Part shown: piece by piece, positions 55,881-64,000 of the stretch
Numbering within the stretch: the first letter of the stretch is position 1
Layout: the number at the start of each line of letters is the position of its first letter
Origin: Haloarchaeobius salinus
GTDB taxonomy: Archaea; Halobacteriota; Halobacteria; Halobacteriales; Natrialbaceae
Direction: 5' to 3'
Length of the DNA stretch: 64,000 nucleotides
Assembly: GCF_024464185.1 (NCBI RefSeq)
Contig: NZ_JANHAU010000002.1
Coordinates: 496,001 to 560,000, forward strand
Made by a program: the position numbers and the translations under genes
Notes under the pieces: model-generated
Databases searched by the model: none
What the model was told of the DNA's origin: nothing
Seen by the model: the letters and a program-made list of their open reading frames with translations, nothing else

Positions 55881-57686
55881 ATGCCATACGACATCGAGCG
55901 CTATCTCAACGTCCGGAGCGCCTACGGGGCGTCGTTCGGGCCCGAAGGCGAGCGCGTCTCCTTCCTGATGGACACCACGGGCACGCCACAGGTCTGGTCG
56001 GTCGACGGCGCGGGTGAGTGGCCACACCAGCGCACGTTCGAGGACGAGCGCGTCGGCTTCGCGTCGTGGTCGCCGGAGCGCGACGAACTGGTCTACGGGA
56101 TGGACCAGGGCGGCAACGAACGGATGCAGTTCTTCCGGCTCTCGGGCGACGGTAGCGAGGAGGTCGCACTCACCGCACATCCGGACGCCAAGCACCGCTG
56201 GGGCGGCTGGAGCCACGACGGCGAACGGTTCGCGTTCGCGTCGAACCGTCGCGACGAGCGCGTCTTCGACATCTACGTGCAGGGCCGCGACGAGACGGGC
56301 AACGACGCGACGCTCGTCCACGAGGGCGACGGCTGGCTGAGCGTCGGCGGCTGGAGCCCGGACGACGACCGGCTCATCGTCTCGCAGGCGTACTCGAACT
56401 ACGACCAGGACCTGTACGTGCTCGACATCGAATCGGGCGAACTGGACCACCTGACTCCCCACGATGGCAACGTCCGCTACACCAGCGCGTCGTGGGGGCC
56501 CGACGGCGACGCGCTCTACTGCTGCACCGACGAGGACTCGGACACGCTGTCTCTCGCCCGGCTGGACCTCGACACCGGCGACCTCGAGACGGTCGTCGAC
56601 GGCGGCGACTGGAGCATCGACGGCGTCGCGCTCGACGACGAGACGGGTAGACTGGTCTACTCGCGCAACGTCGACGGCTACACCGAGCTGACGGTCGGCG
56701 AGCTCGCGGGCGAGACGGACATCGAGGAGCTCCCGTCGCCGGACCTCCCGGGAGGTGTCGCCGGCGGTGTCTCCTGGGGTCCCGACGCCGAGAAGTTCGC
56801 ACTCACCGCGACGGGCGCTGCGGTGAACACGAACGTCTACGTCGTCGAGACGGAGACGGGCGAGACCGAACGCTGGACCTACGCCGCGACGGCGGGCATC
56901 CCCGAGTCGTCGTTCCGCGAGCCCGAACTCGTCCACGTCGAGAGCTTCGACGGGCTCGACGTGCCGGGGTTCCTCACGCTCCCCGACGGCGCGTCCGCGG
57001 ACGACCCGGTCCCCGTCATCGTCTCTATCCACGGCGGCCCAGAGGCCCAGCGCCGCCCGTCGTTCAACCCCGTCAAGCAGTACTACCTGAACCGCGGCTA
57101 CGGCTACTTCGAGCCGAACGTGCGCGGCTCGGCCGGCTACGGGAAGGCGTACAGCCACCTCGACGACGTCCGCAACCGGATGGACTCCGTCGCGGACATC
57201 GACGCCTGCGTGGACTGGCTGGCGGCCCACGACGCCGTCGACGCGGACCGGCTCGTCGCCATGGGGGGCTCCTACGGCGGCTTCATGGTCCTCGCGAGTC
57301 TCGTCGAGTCGCCCGAGCGGTGGGCGGCCGGCGTCGACATCGTCGGCATCGCCAACTTCGTCACGTTCCTGGAGAACACCGGCGAGTGGCGGCGCGAGCT
57401 CCGCGAGGCCGAGTACGGCTCGCTCGAAGACGACCGCGAGTTCCTCCAGTCCATCTCGCCGACGGCGAACGTCGAGGCCATCCGGTCGCCCCTGTTCGTC
57501 ATCCACGGCGAGAACGACCCGCGCGTGCCCGTCGGCGAGGCCCACCAGATCGTCGAGGGCGCACGCGAGCAGGGCGTCACCGTCCGCGAGCTCGTCTTCG
57601 AGGACGAGGGCCACGGGCTGACGAAGCTGGAGAACAGGGTGGAAGCCCACACCGCGGTCGCGGAGTTCCTCGCCGAGCACGTCTGA
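55881..57686 (+). CDS. S9-family prolyl oligopeptidase-like peptidase
   Basis: 601 residues. An N-terminal beta-propeller of about 340 residues is made of repeats such as AHPDAKHRWGGWSHDGERFA and SVGGWSPDDDRLIV. The C-terminal alpha/beta hydrolase carries the catalytic serine in GGSYGGF (near residue 455), the acid in HGENDPRVPV and the His in DEGHGL. VIVSIHGGPEAQRRPSFNPV provides the oxyanion region. Such enzymes (acylaminoacyl peptidase/prolyl oligopeptidase type) trim short peptides in the cytoplasm. No signal peptide. The 195-base gap before it is AT-richer than average and has no gene. Confidence 0.92.
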   Translation: MPYDIERYLNVRSAYGASFGPEGERVSFLMDTTGTPQVWSVDGAGEWPHQRTFEDERVGFASWSPERDELVYGMDQGGNERMQFFRLSGDGSEEVALTAHPDAKHRWGGWSHDGERFAFASNRRDERVFDIYVQGRDETGNDATLVHEGDGWLSVGGWSPDDDRLIVSQAYSNYDQDLYVLDIESGELDHLTPHDGNVRYTSASWGPDGDALYCCTDEDSDTLSLARLDLDTGDLETVVDGGDWSIDGVALDDETGRLVYSRNVDGYTELTVGELAGETDIEELPSPDLPGGVAGGVSWGPDAEKFALTATGAAVNTNVYVVETETGETERWTYAATAGIPESSFREPELVHVESFDGLDVPGFLTLPDGASADDPVPVIVSIHGGPEAQRRPSFNPVKQYYLNRGYGYFEPNVRGSAGYGKAYSHLDDVRNRMDSVADIDACVDWLAAHDAVDADRLVAMGGSYGGFMVLASLVESPERWAAGVDIVGIANFVTFLENTGEWRRELREAEYGSLEDDREFLQSISPTANVEAIRSPLFVIHGENDPRVPVGEAHQIVEGAREQGVTVRELVFEDEGHGLTKLENRVEAHTAVAEFLAEHV

Positions 57687-57749
57687 GGCGGCGGTGCACT
57701 ACTGCAACGGACGGGTGATGTTTTCCGACCGGCCTCCGAAGAACTCGAC

Positions 57750-58340
57750 ATGGACCCGCCGGAGACGCTCTCCCGCCGCCGCCTGCTTGCCAGCACGTCG
57801 ACCGTCGGCGCACTGGCCGCCCTGGCCGGCTGCACGGAGGGCGAGGACGCCGGGCCGGAGACCCCGGACGTGGGGACGACGGCACCGGGTGGCGGGTCGG
57901 ACACGACCGCGAACGGCGACGTCGACGGGACGGCCGGCCCCGGGACGACCGACGGTTCCGGTACCGACGAACTCGACCTCCGCGAGGCGAACGTCGTCGG
58001 CGTCTCGTTCGAGGGCGGGGACGGGACGTACACCTTCGACGTGACGCTCCACCACGACGACGACGGCGAGGACGGCTACGCGAACTGGTGGCAGGTCGAG
58101 CGGCTGGACGGCACCCAGCTCGGCCGTCGCGAGCTGCTGCACGCACACTCCCAGCAGCCGTTCACCCGGTCCGATACCGTCGAGATTCCTGCCGACGTGA
58201 ACTGCGTCGTCGTCCGTGGTCACGACCAGACCCACGGCTACGGCGGCGTGGCGATGCTGGTGAGCCTCGAGTCGGGCGCGACTCGACAGGTCGACCAGAG
58301 TTCGGAGCCACGTTCGTTCGAGGCGGGCGACTGTCCCTGA
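57750..58340 (+). CDS. Tat lipoprotein, unknown function
   Basis: 196 residues. SRRRLLASTSTVGALAALAG followed by Cys is a twin-arginine lipoprotein signal. A Thr/Gly/Asp-rich linker (about 30-75) leads to one beta-rich domain: NVVGVSFEGGDGTYTFDVTL, GYANWWQVERLDGTQLGRRE, LLHAHSQQPFTRSDTVEIP and CVVVRGHDQTHGYGG. The His-rich HAHSQ and GHDQTHG segments are striking and could bind metal, which is speculation. Located after the S9 peptidase. Confidence 0.75.
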   Translation: MDPPETLSRRRLLASTSTVGALAALAGCTEGEDAGPETPDVGTTAPGGGSDTTANGDVDGTAGPGTTDGSGTDELDLREANVVGVSFEGGDGTYTFDVTLHHDDDGEDGYANWWQVERLDGTQLGRRELLHAHSQQPFTRSDTVEIPADVNCVVVRGHDQTHGYGGVAMLVSLESGATRQVDQSSEPRSFEAGDCP

Positions 58341-58409
58341 GTGTTCCAGCGGGGGTGTGCCGGACGGTCACCGATCCCGACTCGAACAACACCCGCGCCA
58401 GCCGGGCCA

Positions 58410-58634
58410 CTACTCCCCGAGATAGTACCGGTCGTAGAACAGCAACAGCCCGAGGAACGCGATGACGAACACGACGCCCGTGAGGATGGCCACCGGGATG
58501 CCTCGGCCGAGGCCAGTCCCGGACACCACCACCTCCGTGACTGCTGCGGCGACCAGTGCCGAGGCGAAGAAGCTCCCGACGAGGAACAGCAGATTCCCGA
58601 GATACGACGGTTCCCCGGTTGCATCGCTGGACAT
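58410..58634 (-). CDS. Small two-helix membrane protein
   Basis: 74 residues. MSSDATGEPSYLGNLLFLVG opens into helix 1 (FFASALVAAAVTEVVV); helix 2 is IPVAILTGVVFVIAFLGLLL, ending FYDRYYLGE. No functional motif. Start at 58634; a longer open frame upstream is not coding-like. Convergent with the preceding lipoprotein gene. Confidence 0.65.
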   Translation of the reverse strand: MSSDATGEPSYLGNLLFLVGSFFASALVAAAVTEVVVSGTGLGRGIPVAILTGVVFVIAFLGLLLFYDRYYLGE

Positions 58635-58797
58635 ATGCACCGGTAGCGAGCTGTAGGGACAAAACACCCCTTGCCCGTGGAGGATCGCGACGGGTCGATG
58701 CTGAAAAGCGGTTTCCGGTCGAGCCGTCCACCTCACCCAGCAGGCCACCCGTCGAACACCCGATGCGCTCTTGTGTGCCACGCTCGACTGGCCCGAT

Positions 58798-59883
58798 ATG
58801 GGATCGCGCGAGATCATCGCAGGTGTGGTGGCCGGGATCGTGGTCGTCGCCCTGCTGGCCGTCGGCGTCGGCTGGGAGCAGGTGCTCGACGGGGTGCTCG
58901 CCGCCGACAAGCCCCTGTTCGGGCTGGCACTGCTCGCCGGCTTCGGCTCCATCGTCGCCTGGGGGCTCTCCGTCTACGCGCTCGTGCGTCCGGTCCCGGA
59001 CGCGCCGGGGCTCCGGCGGTTCGGCCACCTCTACCTCGCAGCGGTCTTCGTCAAACAGGCGATTCCCTTCGGCGTCGCGGGCGGTGCGGCGGTCCTCGCG
59101 TACGTCATCTCCCGGTACTCCGACACCACCATCGAGCGGACGCTGCTCGCGACGACGGTCGCCGGCTTCCTCAGCACGGTCGCCTCGGCACTCGTCGCCG
59201 GACTCGGGTTGCTGTTCGTCCTGCTCACCCGTCCCATCCCGCAGTGGATACTCCAGCTGACCGTGGCGCTGGCGATCGGACTGCTGATGCTCATCGTCGT
59301 CGTGACGGCCTTCGCGATCTGGCCCGTCATCCTCCGGCGGTCGACGGTCCGGTTCGCGGGGACGATCCACCCGACGGTCTCGTGGCTGTCGGCGCGCGTC
59401 GGGAGGCTCATCGAGCCCACGCAGGTCCGCGCGCGGCTGGACCGGTTCATCGAAACTGGCGAGGTCATCGCACGGGACCCCCGGGCCGTCGTGGGGTCGT
59501 TCGCCGCGGCGGTGCTCGCGTGGGTGTTCACCGCGGCCGCATTGAGCTTCTCGCTGGCGGCGGTCGGCAGCCCGGGACCGCTGTCGGTCTCCGCGTTCGC
59601 GGTCACGGTCTCCGGGGTCGCGACGGCCGTCCCGCTCCCGGGTGGTCTCGGCGGCGTCGAGGCCACGCTGTCGGCGATCGTCACCGTGCTGACCGGTGAC
59701 CGGGTGGCCACGGTGAGCGCCGGAATCGTCGTCTTTCGGCTCGCGACGTTCTGGCTCCGCCTGGTCGTCGGCGGCCCCGCCGGGCTGACGGTGCTCGGGC
59801 GCTACGGCTCCGGCTCCCGGGCGCTTGACGAACTCGACGAGATAGAGGAGGGCGTCGGCGACGCGAGCCAGGCGAGCGAGTAG
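58798..59883 (+). CDS. Lysylphosphatidylglycerol synthase TM-domain (UPF0104) protein
   Basis: 361 residues with about eight to nine hydrophobic helices. FGLALLAGFGSIVAWGLSVY, FVKQAIPFGVAGGAAVLAYV and, near the end, VATAVPLPGGLGGVEATLSA are signatures of the LPG_synthase_TM/UPF0104 family, to which archaeal AglD and flippase-like proteins are distantly related. The PLPGGLGGVE segment is the most conserved element. No soluble catalytic domain is fused. Possible role in polar lipid or glycolipid handling; its gene ends one base before the end of egsA. Confidence 0.82.
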   Translation: MGSREIIAGVVAGIVVVALLAVGVGWEQVLDGVLAADKPLFGLALLAGFGSIVAWGLSVYALVRPVPDAPGLRRFGHLYLAAVFVKQAIPFGVAGGAAVLAYVISRYSDTTIERTLLATTVAGFLSTVASALVAGLGLLFVLLTRPIPQWILQLTVALAIGLLMLIVVVTAFAIWPVILRRSTVRFAGTIHPTVSWLSARVGRLIEPTQVRARLDRFIETGEVIARDPRAVVGSFAAAVLAWVFTAAALSFSLAAVGSPGPLSVSAFAVTVSGVATAVPLPGGLGGVEATLSAIVTVLTGDRVATVSAGIVVFRLATFWLRLVVGGPAGLTVLGRYGSGSRALDELDEIEEGVGDASQASE

Positions 59884-59884
59884 C

Positions 59885-60934
59885 CTACTCGATGACGCCG
59901 GTCTTCCGGGCGGTCTCCCACGCGGCCTCCTCGCTCATGCCGTCGCCGAGGATGGTGTATCGGTCGCGGATCTCGTGGCAGGTCGTCAGCGCCTCGACCA
60001 CCGTCTCCGGCGCGATGCCGAGTTCGTCGGCGGTCGTCGGTGCGTCGATGCTCCGGAGCGCGTCGCGGATGTCCGTCCAGAAGCCGCGGTCGCCGCCGTG
60101 GAGGTACGCCGTCAGGATGGAGCCGACGCCGACCTGGTGACCGTGCAGTGCGGGCTCCGGCGCGATGCGGTCGAGCTGGTGCGAGAACAGGTGTTCTGCA
60201 CCCGAGGCGGGCCGGGACGAGCCCGCGATGGACATCGCGACACCCGAGGAGACCAGCGCCTTCGTCACGACCCACGAGGACTCCTCCAGCCCCGGCCGCA
60301 CCGAGTCCGCGTTGTCGACGAGTATCTCGGCGGTCATCTCCGAGAGCGCCGCCGCGTACTCGGAGTACGGCACGTCCTTCAGCCGGTTCGCGAGCCGCCA
60401 GTCCATCACCGCGGTGTAGTTCGAGATGATGTCCGCACAGCCCGCGGTCGTCAGCTCCCAGGGGGCCTCCGCGAGCACCTCCGTGTCCGCGACGACGGCC
60501 AGCGGTGGGTCCGCCGCGACGCTGTGTCGGGTGTCGCCCTCCGGCACCGAGCCGCGGCCGGAGACGATGCCGTCGTGGCTCGCGGCCGTCGGGACCGACA
60601 CGAAGCCGAGTCCGACGTGGTCGGCGGCCATCTTCGCGATGTCGATGGCCTTCCCGCCGCCGACGCCGAGCAGGAACCCGGGCTCCGTCGCCTCCGCCCG
60701 TTCGATGACCCGCTCGACCGACTCGAACGTGGCCTCTTCGACCACGACGACCTCCGACCCCGCGAACTGTGCCTCGATGGCCTCGCCGACCAGCTTCCGG
60801 GGCGTCGGGCTCGTCACGACGAGCGGTCGCCCCTGCAGGTGCAGGTCCTCGACGACCTCCGCGGTGCGGTCGACGACGCCGTGGCCGACCACCACGTTCC
60901 GCGGCAGCCGGATCCACGTCGATTTGGTGAACAT
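59885..60934 (-). CDS. egsA: sn-Glycerol-1-phosphate dehydrogenase
   Basis: 349 residues, iron/zinc-type polyol dehydrogenase family. It reduces dihydroxyacetone phosphate to sn-glycerol-1-phosphate, the step that sets archaeal lipid stereochemistry. Features: GFLLGVGGGKAIDIAKMAAD (NAD(P) loop), FVSVPTAASHDGIVSGRGSV, AGCADIISNYTAVMDWRLAN, and metal-binding His residues in SGAEHLFSHQLD and LHGHQVGVG. Length and motif order fit EgsA/AraM. Minus-strand single gene, convergent with the membrane protein that ends at 59883. Confidence 0.95.
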   Translation of the reverse strand: MFTKSTWIRLPRNVVVGHGVVDRTAEVVEDLHLQGRPLVVTSPTPRKLVGEAIEAQFAGSEVVVVEEATFESVERVIERAEATEPGFLLGVGGGKAIDIAKMAADHVGLGFVSVPTAASHDGIVSGRGSVPEGDTRHSVAADPPLAVVADTEVLAEAPWELTTAGCADIISNYTAVMDWRLANRLKDVPYSEYAAALSEMTAEILVDNADSVRPGLEESSWVVTKALVSSGVAMSIAGSSRPASGAEHLFSHQLDRIAPEPALHGHQVGVGSILTAYLHGGDRGFWTDIRDALRSIDAPTTADELGIAPETVVEALTTCHEIRDRYTILGDGMSEEAAWETARKTGVIE

Positions 60935-61197
60935 ACCCCTACGGTCACCGGCCGGCGGGAAAGGAGTTACGCGACGTGTGTCGGTGGTGTAGAGCAGGGG
61001 GAGCGGCGCTCAGGTCGGCGAATCGGTCCCGAACCTGTCGCCTGGTGCTGTGGCGAGGGCCGGAACGACGTGAGGGCCGCAACGAGGTGGGGGGTCGAGC
61101 CGTCAGGGACGGTCTGGCTGGTGCCGTCGTCGGCGATCCCAACGACTGACACGAGGAACCCCGGTCTCGTGCTCCGACCCGAGACAGCAGCCCCGAC

Positions 61198-62118
61198 TCA
61201 GCCGTCCAGCAGCCCGAGCTCGCGAAGCTCCAGCTCCAACGCCGCTTCGTCGGCAGCGTCCATCCGTCGCAGCGGCGAGCGAAGTGGTCCGGCGTCGAAC
61301 CCCTGCAGCGAGAGCGCGGCCTTCACGCCGGCCATGTACGGCCCGCGCTTCAGCGCCGACCGCACGTCGTACACCTGGCTCTGCAGCTCCTGCGCCCGGT
61401 CCTCGTCGCCTGCGTCGTACGCCTCGAACAGGTCGACGACGAGCTCGGGGAAGGCGTTGGCGACGGCCGAGACCATGCCCGCACAGCCGACCTCGAGCCC
61501 GGGGAACAGCAGCGAGTCGGAGCCGGAGAGGAACGTCAGCGCGGGGTGGTCGTCGATGGCCTGGCCGAGCCACGGCACGTCCTTGCTGGAGTCCTTGACG
61601 CCGACGAGGCCGGGGATCTCGGCCAGCTCGGCCACGGTGTCGAGTGCGAGGGAGTTGCCGGTCTTCGAGGGGATGTGGTAGACGTAGGTCGGGAGGTCGA
61701 CGGCGTCGCAGACGCGGCGGTAGTGCTCGACGGCACCCGCCCCGTCGAGCGGGTAGTAGAACGGTGTCACGACGACGATGCCGTCCGCGCCGGCGTCGGC
61801 GGCGGCCTCGGCGCGGGCGACGGTCCGGCGGGTGCTGGGTGCGCCGACGCCCGCGATGACGGGCACGTCGTCGCCGACCTCCTCGACGACCGCACGGACG
61901 ACGCGGTCGCGTTCCTCGCCGGAGAGCAGCGCGAACTCGCCGTTGGTGCCGAGCGGGAAGACGCCGTGTGCGCCGCCCTCGACGACGAACCGGGCGTGGG
62001 CCGCCGTCGCCTCGTAGTCGACCGTCTCGTCGTCGTGGAACGCCGTCACCGTCGGCGGGACGACGCCGTGGATGCCGAGTGGGTCGTCGGTGCCGGGCGC
62101 GGGAGCGTTCGAAGCCAT
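61198..62118 (-). CDS. kdgA: 2-Keto-3-deoxy-(6-phospho)gluconate aldolase
   Basis: 306-residue DapA-family TIM barrel. The Schiff-base lysine is Lys175 (LVGVKDSSKD) and the catalytic tyrosine is Tyr147 (YVYHIPSKTG); FPLGTNGEFALLSGEERDRV is the conserved GTxGE motif. Closeness to gdh and gnaD and the haloarchaeal start GIHGVVPPTVTAFHDD favour KdgA, which cleaves 2-keto-3-deoxy-6-phosphogluconate to pyruvate and glyceraldehyde 3-phosphate. Dihydrodipicolinate synthase is the alternative, but HIPSKTG rather than the usual DapA NxPxRT pattern argues against it. The gap 60935-61197 behind it holds no gene. Confidence 0.82.
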   Translation of the reverse strand: MASNAPAPGTDDPLGIHGVVPPTVTAFHDDETVDYEATAAHARFVVEGGAHGVFPLGTNGEFALLSGEERDRVVRAVVEEVGDDVPVIAGVGAPSTRRTVARAEAAADAGADGIVVVTPFYYPLDGAGAVEHYRRVCDAVDLPTYVYHIPSKTGNSLALDTVAELAEIPGLVGVKDSSKDVPWLGQAIDDHPALTFLSGSDSLLFPGLEVGCAGMVSAVANAFPELVVDLFEAYDAGDEDRAQELQSQVYDVRSALKRGPYMAGVKAALSLQGFDAGPLRSPLRRMDAADEAALELELRELGLLDG

Positions 62119-62125
62119 GTTGACG

Positions 62126-62147
62126 TACTAACGCGGATTCGAGTTAA
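62126..62147. promoter_or_regulatory. Weak GfcR-like half-sites before kdgA
   Basis: TACTAA (62126-62131) and CGAGTTAA (62140-62147) lie 8-29 bases upstream of the kdgA ATG on the minus strand. CGAGTWAA is also the right arm in the gdh (CGAGTAAA, 45269-45276) and gnaD (CGAGTAAA, 47789-47796) elements, and TACTAA recurs in gnaD, but the spacing is four bases longer here. The minus-strand ACTATTAACT probably also serves as TATA box. Confidence 0.35.
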
Positions 62148-62153
62148 TAGTTC

Positions 62154-62792
62154 CTACGACGCGCGGCGCTCGACGAACCGTCGGTACAGCGGCCGGGCGA
62201 CCAGCGCGAGCGCGAGCACGCCGGCACCGACGAGCACGAGCGGGTTGACGGAGCTGCCGGTGGTGACGTTCCGCGCGGAGACACCGATGGCCATGATGGT
62301 GAGTATCCACGGGAGCTCGCCGATGAACGTCCCGAGGAGGAACGTTCCGAGGGGGACGTCCGCCAGCCCGGTGCCGTAGGCCACCGCGTCGGCGGGTGCG
62401 GGCGAGAGGCGGCCGGCGATGGTGCCCCGGAGGTCGCCCGTCGCGTCGAAGATCTCGTCGCCGGAGCGCCGCAGCCAGCCGAGGATGCCGTCGTCGCGCT
62501 TGTACCACCGGCCCGCGTAGTACGCCGGGAGCGCGGTGAGCACGCCGCCGGCCAGCGCGATGGGGAGCCCGGGCCAGCCGAACCGGTAGCCGACGACGAG
62601 GGTGAAGGCGGTCACCGGCACCGCGAGGAACGGGCGGACCAGGTAGCCAACCGCGAGGATTCCGACGAACAGCACGTCGTTCTCGACGGCCGCGAGGAGC
62701 CCCGGCACGTCGCCCCCGACGGTGAGGCGCGCGAGCACGAGGAGCGAGAGCGCCGCGAGCACGACCGCGACCTGCCGGTATCTTCGTCGCAC
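62154..62792 (-). CDS. TVP38/TMEM64-family membrane protein
   Basis: 212 residues with about five hydrophobic helices. The SNARE-associated/DedA-like core is visible as RPFLAVPVTAFTLVVGYRFG, then WPGLPIALAGGVLTALPAYY with the G-x(8-9)-G helix hairpin, and LADVPLGTFLLGTFIGELPW (F-x-x-G-x-x-x-G region). Such proteins are thought to be membrane transporters or lipid scramblases. Start at MRRRYRQVAVV; ends 35 bases upstream of the kdgA ATG on the same strand. Confidence 0.85.
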   Translation of the reverse strand: MRRRYRQVAVVLAALSLLVLARLTVGGDVPGLLAAVENDVLFVGILAVGYLVRPFLAVPVTAFTLVVGYRFGWPGLPIALAGGVLTALPAYYAGRWYKRDDGILGWLRRSGDEIFDATGDLRGTIAGRLSPAPADAVAYGTGLADVPLGTFLLGTFIGELPWILTIMAIGVSARNVTTGSSVNPLVLVGAGVLALALVARPLYRRFVERRAS

Positions 62793-62978
62793 TATCTGAG
62801 CGTGGTGGAGTCCGCACTTGTGGGTTTCGGGAGCAGGTCGGAACCGACGCCGTACTGACGAGTCCGTGCAGTGGGCTCAGTTCGCCAACACCGCGAAGAC
62901 GACGGGTGACAGACGCTCCGCGAGACGCTTCGTCGTCGAAAACGGTGCGAGATGGGGCGGCTACGTCGCTGTCCCGCC

Positions 62979-63872
62979 CTACTCGATGGAGAGCCGGACC
63001 GTCACGTTGTGGAGCAGGACCGCGTCCGTCTCACGGGCGAGGCGGACGAGCCCCTCCGACGGGCCCTCGACGAGTCGCGGCTCGCCCTCGTCGTCCTCCA
63101 CGACCCCGGCGACGGCATCTGCCATCCCCGGCTCGACTGGCGCACAGTCGAGCACCACCGGGTCGTCGGCGTCGGTCGGCTCCAGCGAGAGGACGTACCA
63201 GACCCGGCGCGAGAAGAACTCGGCGTCGGTCTGTTGCAGTTCGCGACCCTGGTACACCTCGCCGTCGAGGCGGACGTAGCCCTCCGCGAGGAGGGTCCGG
63301 GCCCACGTCCCGAGTTCGGTCTCGGGGTACACCTCGGCGGGGTCGCTCCCGGTCGCGTTGCGGACGAACTCGCGCTGTGCGCCCGTGAGGTCGCTCCCGT
63401 CGACGACCGTCGCGTCGTCGGGTACCGACTCCGCCGGGGCGGCCTCGAACTGCATCCGGTAGCGGCCGCCCGCCTGCACGTCGACCGAGTAGGTACCGTC
63501 GACGCCGTCGGTGCCGCGGAGTGCGACGGTTTCGAAGGCCGCGAGGTCGGGCGACGGCGGCTGGTTCACGAGCATCGGGTAGTGACCGCGGACCGCCTCG
63601 TCGTCACGCGCGGCGTCGACGAGCAGGCTCCGCAGTCCCTCGGGCAGGACCCGGATGGAGTCGTACGCGCCGAACTCGTCCACGATCGTCGCCCGGACGG
63701 CGGGGTCGTCGACGGTCGTCGGTCCCGTCGTCGGTGCCGCGCTCGTCGTGGGGTCCGTCGACGTCGAGCCGTCGACGGCCGGCTGGTCGTCGTCGTCGCC
63801 GATGCCCGCACACCCACCGAGGGCGGCCGACGCTGCGGCGACGCTCGCGACGAACGTGCGTCTGGAGGGCAT
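62979..63872 (-). CDS. Tat lipoprotein, unknown function
   Basis: 297 residues. MPSRRTFVASVAAASAALGG followed by Cys is a twin-arginine lipoprotein signal, then an acidic Thr/Ser/Pro linker (about 25-55). Globular part: RATIVDEFGAYDSIRVLPEG, YPMLVNQPPSPDLAAFETVA, TYSVDVQAGGRYRMQFEAAP, DLTGAQREFVRNATG and AEFFSRRVWYVLSLEPTDAD. It looks like two related alpha/beta halves, but I do not recognise the family. A gap of 186 bases separates it from the TVP38 gene, with no gene inside. Confidence 0.78.
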   Translation of the reverse strand: MPSRRTFVASVAAASAALGGCAGIGDDDDQPAVDGSTSTDPTTSAAPTTGPTTVDDPAVRATIVDEFGAYDSIRVLPEGLRSLLVDAARDDEAVRGHYPMLVNQPPSPDLAAFETVALRGTDGVDGTYSVDVQAGGRYRMQFEAAPAESVPDDATVVDGSDLTGAQREFVRNATGSDPAEVYPETELGTWARTLLAEGYVRLDGEVYQGRELQQTDAEFFSRRVWYVLSLEPTDADDPVVLDCAPVEPGMADAVAGVVEDDEGEPRLVEGPSEGLVRLARETDAVLLHNVTVRLSIE

Positions 63873-63938
63873 ACGTCGAAGGTCCGCGAGAACCGGTAAG
63901 TGTCTTCTGTCGCCAGCGACGGTCGGTGTGCGGTCGCG

Positions 63939-64000
63939 CTACTTGAACCGGAACGTCTCCAGGTTCTTCGGCGCGAACGTCCGCATGTTGAACTCGTGGT
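63939..64000 (-). CDS. C-terminal end of an unidentified protein (runs off the window)
   Basis: The minus strand is open from the window edge to a TAG at 63939-63941, encoding ...HEFNMRTFAPKNLETFRFK. Twenty residues are too few to name a family. Coding character is good, and the stop is 67 bases after the lipoprotein start region, suggesting this gene precedes the lipoprotein gene on the same strand. Confidence 0.45.
   Translation of the reverse strand, partial: HEFNMRTFAPKNLETFRFK

Noticed and set aside
60935-61197. Short 61-codon frames between egsA and kdgA
   Set aside because: Low-complexity Ser/Pro/Arg composition, no promoter-like element and no conserved pattern; treated as non-coding.

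Overview
This window is chromosomal DNA from a halophilic archaeon (class Halobacteria), genus not determinable from the text alone. The evidence is the very high GC content, strongly acid-rich proteins, archaeal ether-lipid genes (sn-glycerol-1-phosphate dehydrogenase, geranylgeranyl reductase), archaeal transcription factor S, a folC-folP fusion, the haloarchaeal glucose dehydrogenase/GfcR pair, and many short, probably leaderless genes with a TATA-like element about 25-30 bases before the start codon. Twin-arginine lipoprotein signals are common, as usual in haloarchaea.

Layout. 1-6.9 kb: end of dnaJ, an AMP-binding-like pseudoenzyme, a GerW/YtfJ-like protein, a CPBP protease, a full-length acetyl-CoA synthetase and a family 4 glycosyltransferase. 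6.9-13.5 kb: the FolC-FolP fusion, several haloarchaeal unknowns, and a broken winged-helix regulator overlapping an intact membrane partner. 13.5-19.2 kb: methylmalonyl-CoA mutase large subunit and epimerase, separated by two paralogous lipoproteins and a PLP enzyme. 19.2-31.8 kb: a 2-oxoacid:ferredoxin oxidoreductase operon, redox and sulfur proteins, a geranylgeranyl reductase, a tandem pair of four-helix membrane proteins, and an AbgA-like amidohydrolase. 31.8-43.5 kb: NUDIX and HAD hydrolases, a Bat-type regulator, a predicted nuclease (DUF5787), a DUF5797-Nmad3 operon, TFS, a monothiol glutaredoxin and a Get3/ArsA ATPase. 43.5-49 kb: gdh-gfcR and gnaD. 49-54 kb: a hotdog thioesterase and a nrdR-nrdA-nrdB operon. 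54-64 kb: a PP-loop sulfate-reductase-like protein, a lower-GC patch, an S9 peptidase, egsA, kdgA, a TVP38-type membrane protein and lipoproteins.

How genes fit together. gdh, gnaD and kdgA supply three steps of the semi-phosphorylative Entner-Doudoroff pathway, and gfcR overlaps gdh by four bases. Their promoters share a CGAGTWAA half-site; in gdh and gnaD it is part of a TTTACT-N8-AGTAAA-type inverted repeat. MCM large subunit plus epimerase belong to propionyl-CoA/methylaspartate carbon metabolism. NrdR, NrdA and NrdB form one transcription unit, and NrdB carries Phe at the radical-tyrosine position with the full class Ic ligand set.

Non-coding structure. No rRNA, tRNA, CRISPR array, transposase or integrase is visible. 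Three gene-free gaps longer than 300 bases (1162-1584, 9429-9880, 46684-47357) and several shorter ones hold related modules of a composite, hairpin-rich intergenic repeat. Two of its hairpins show a compensatory base-pair change between copies.
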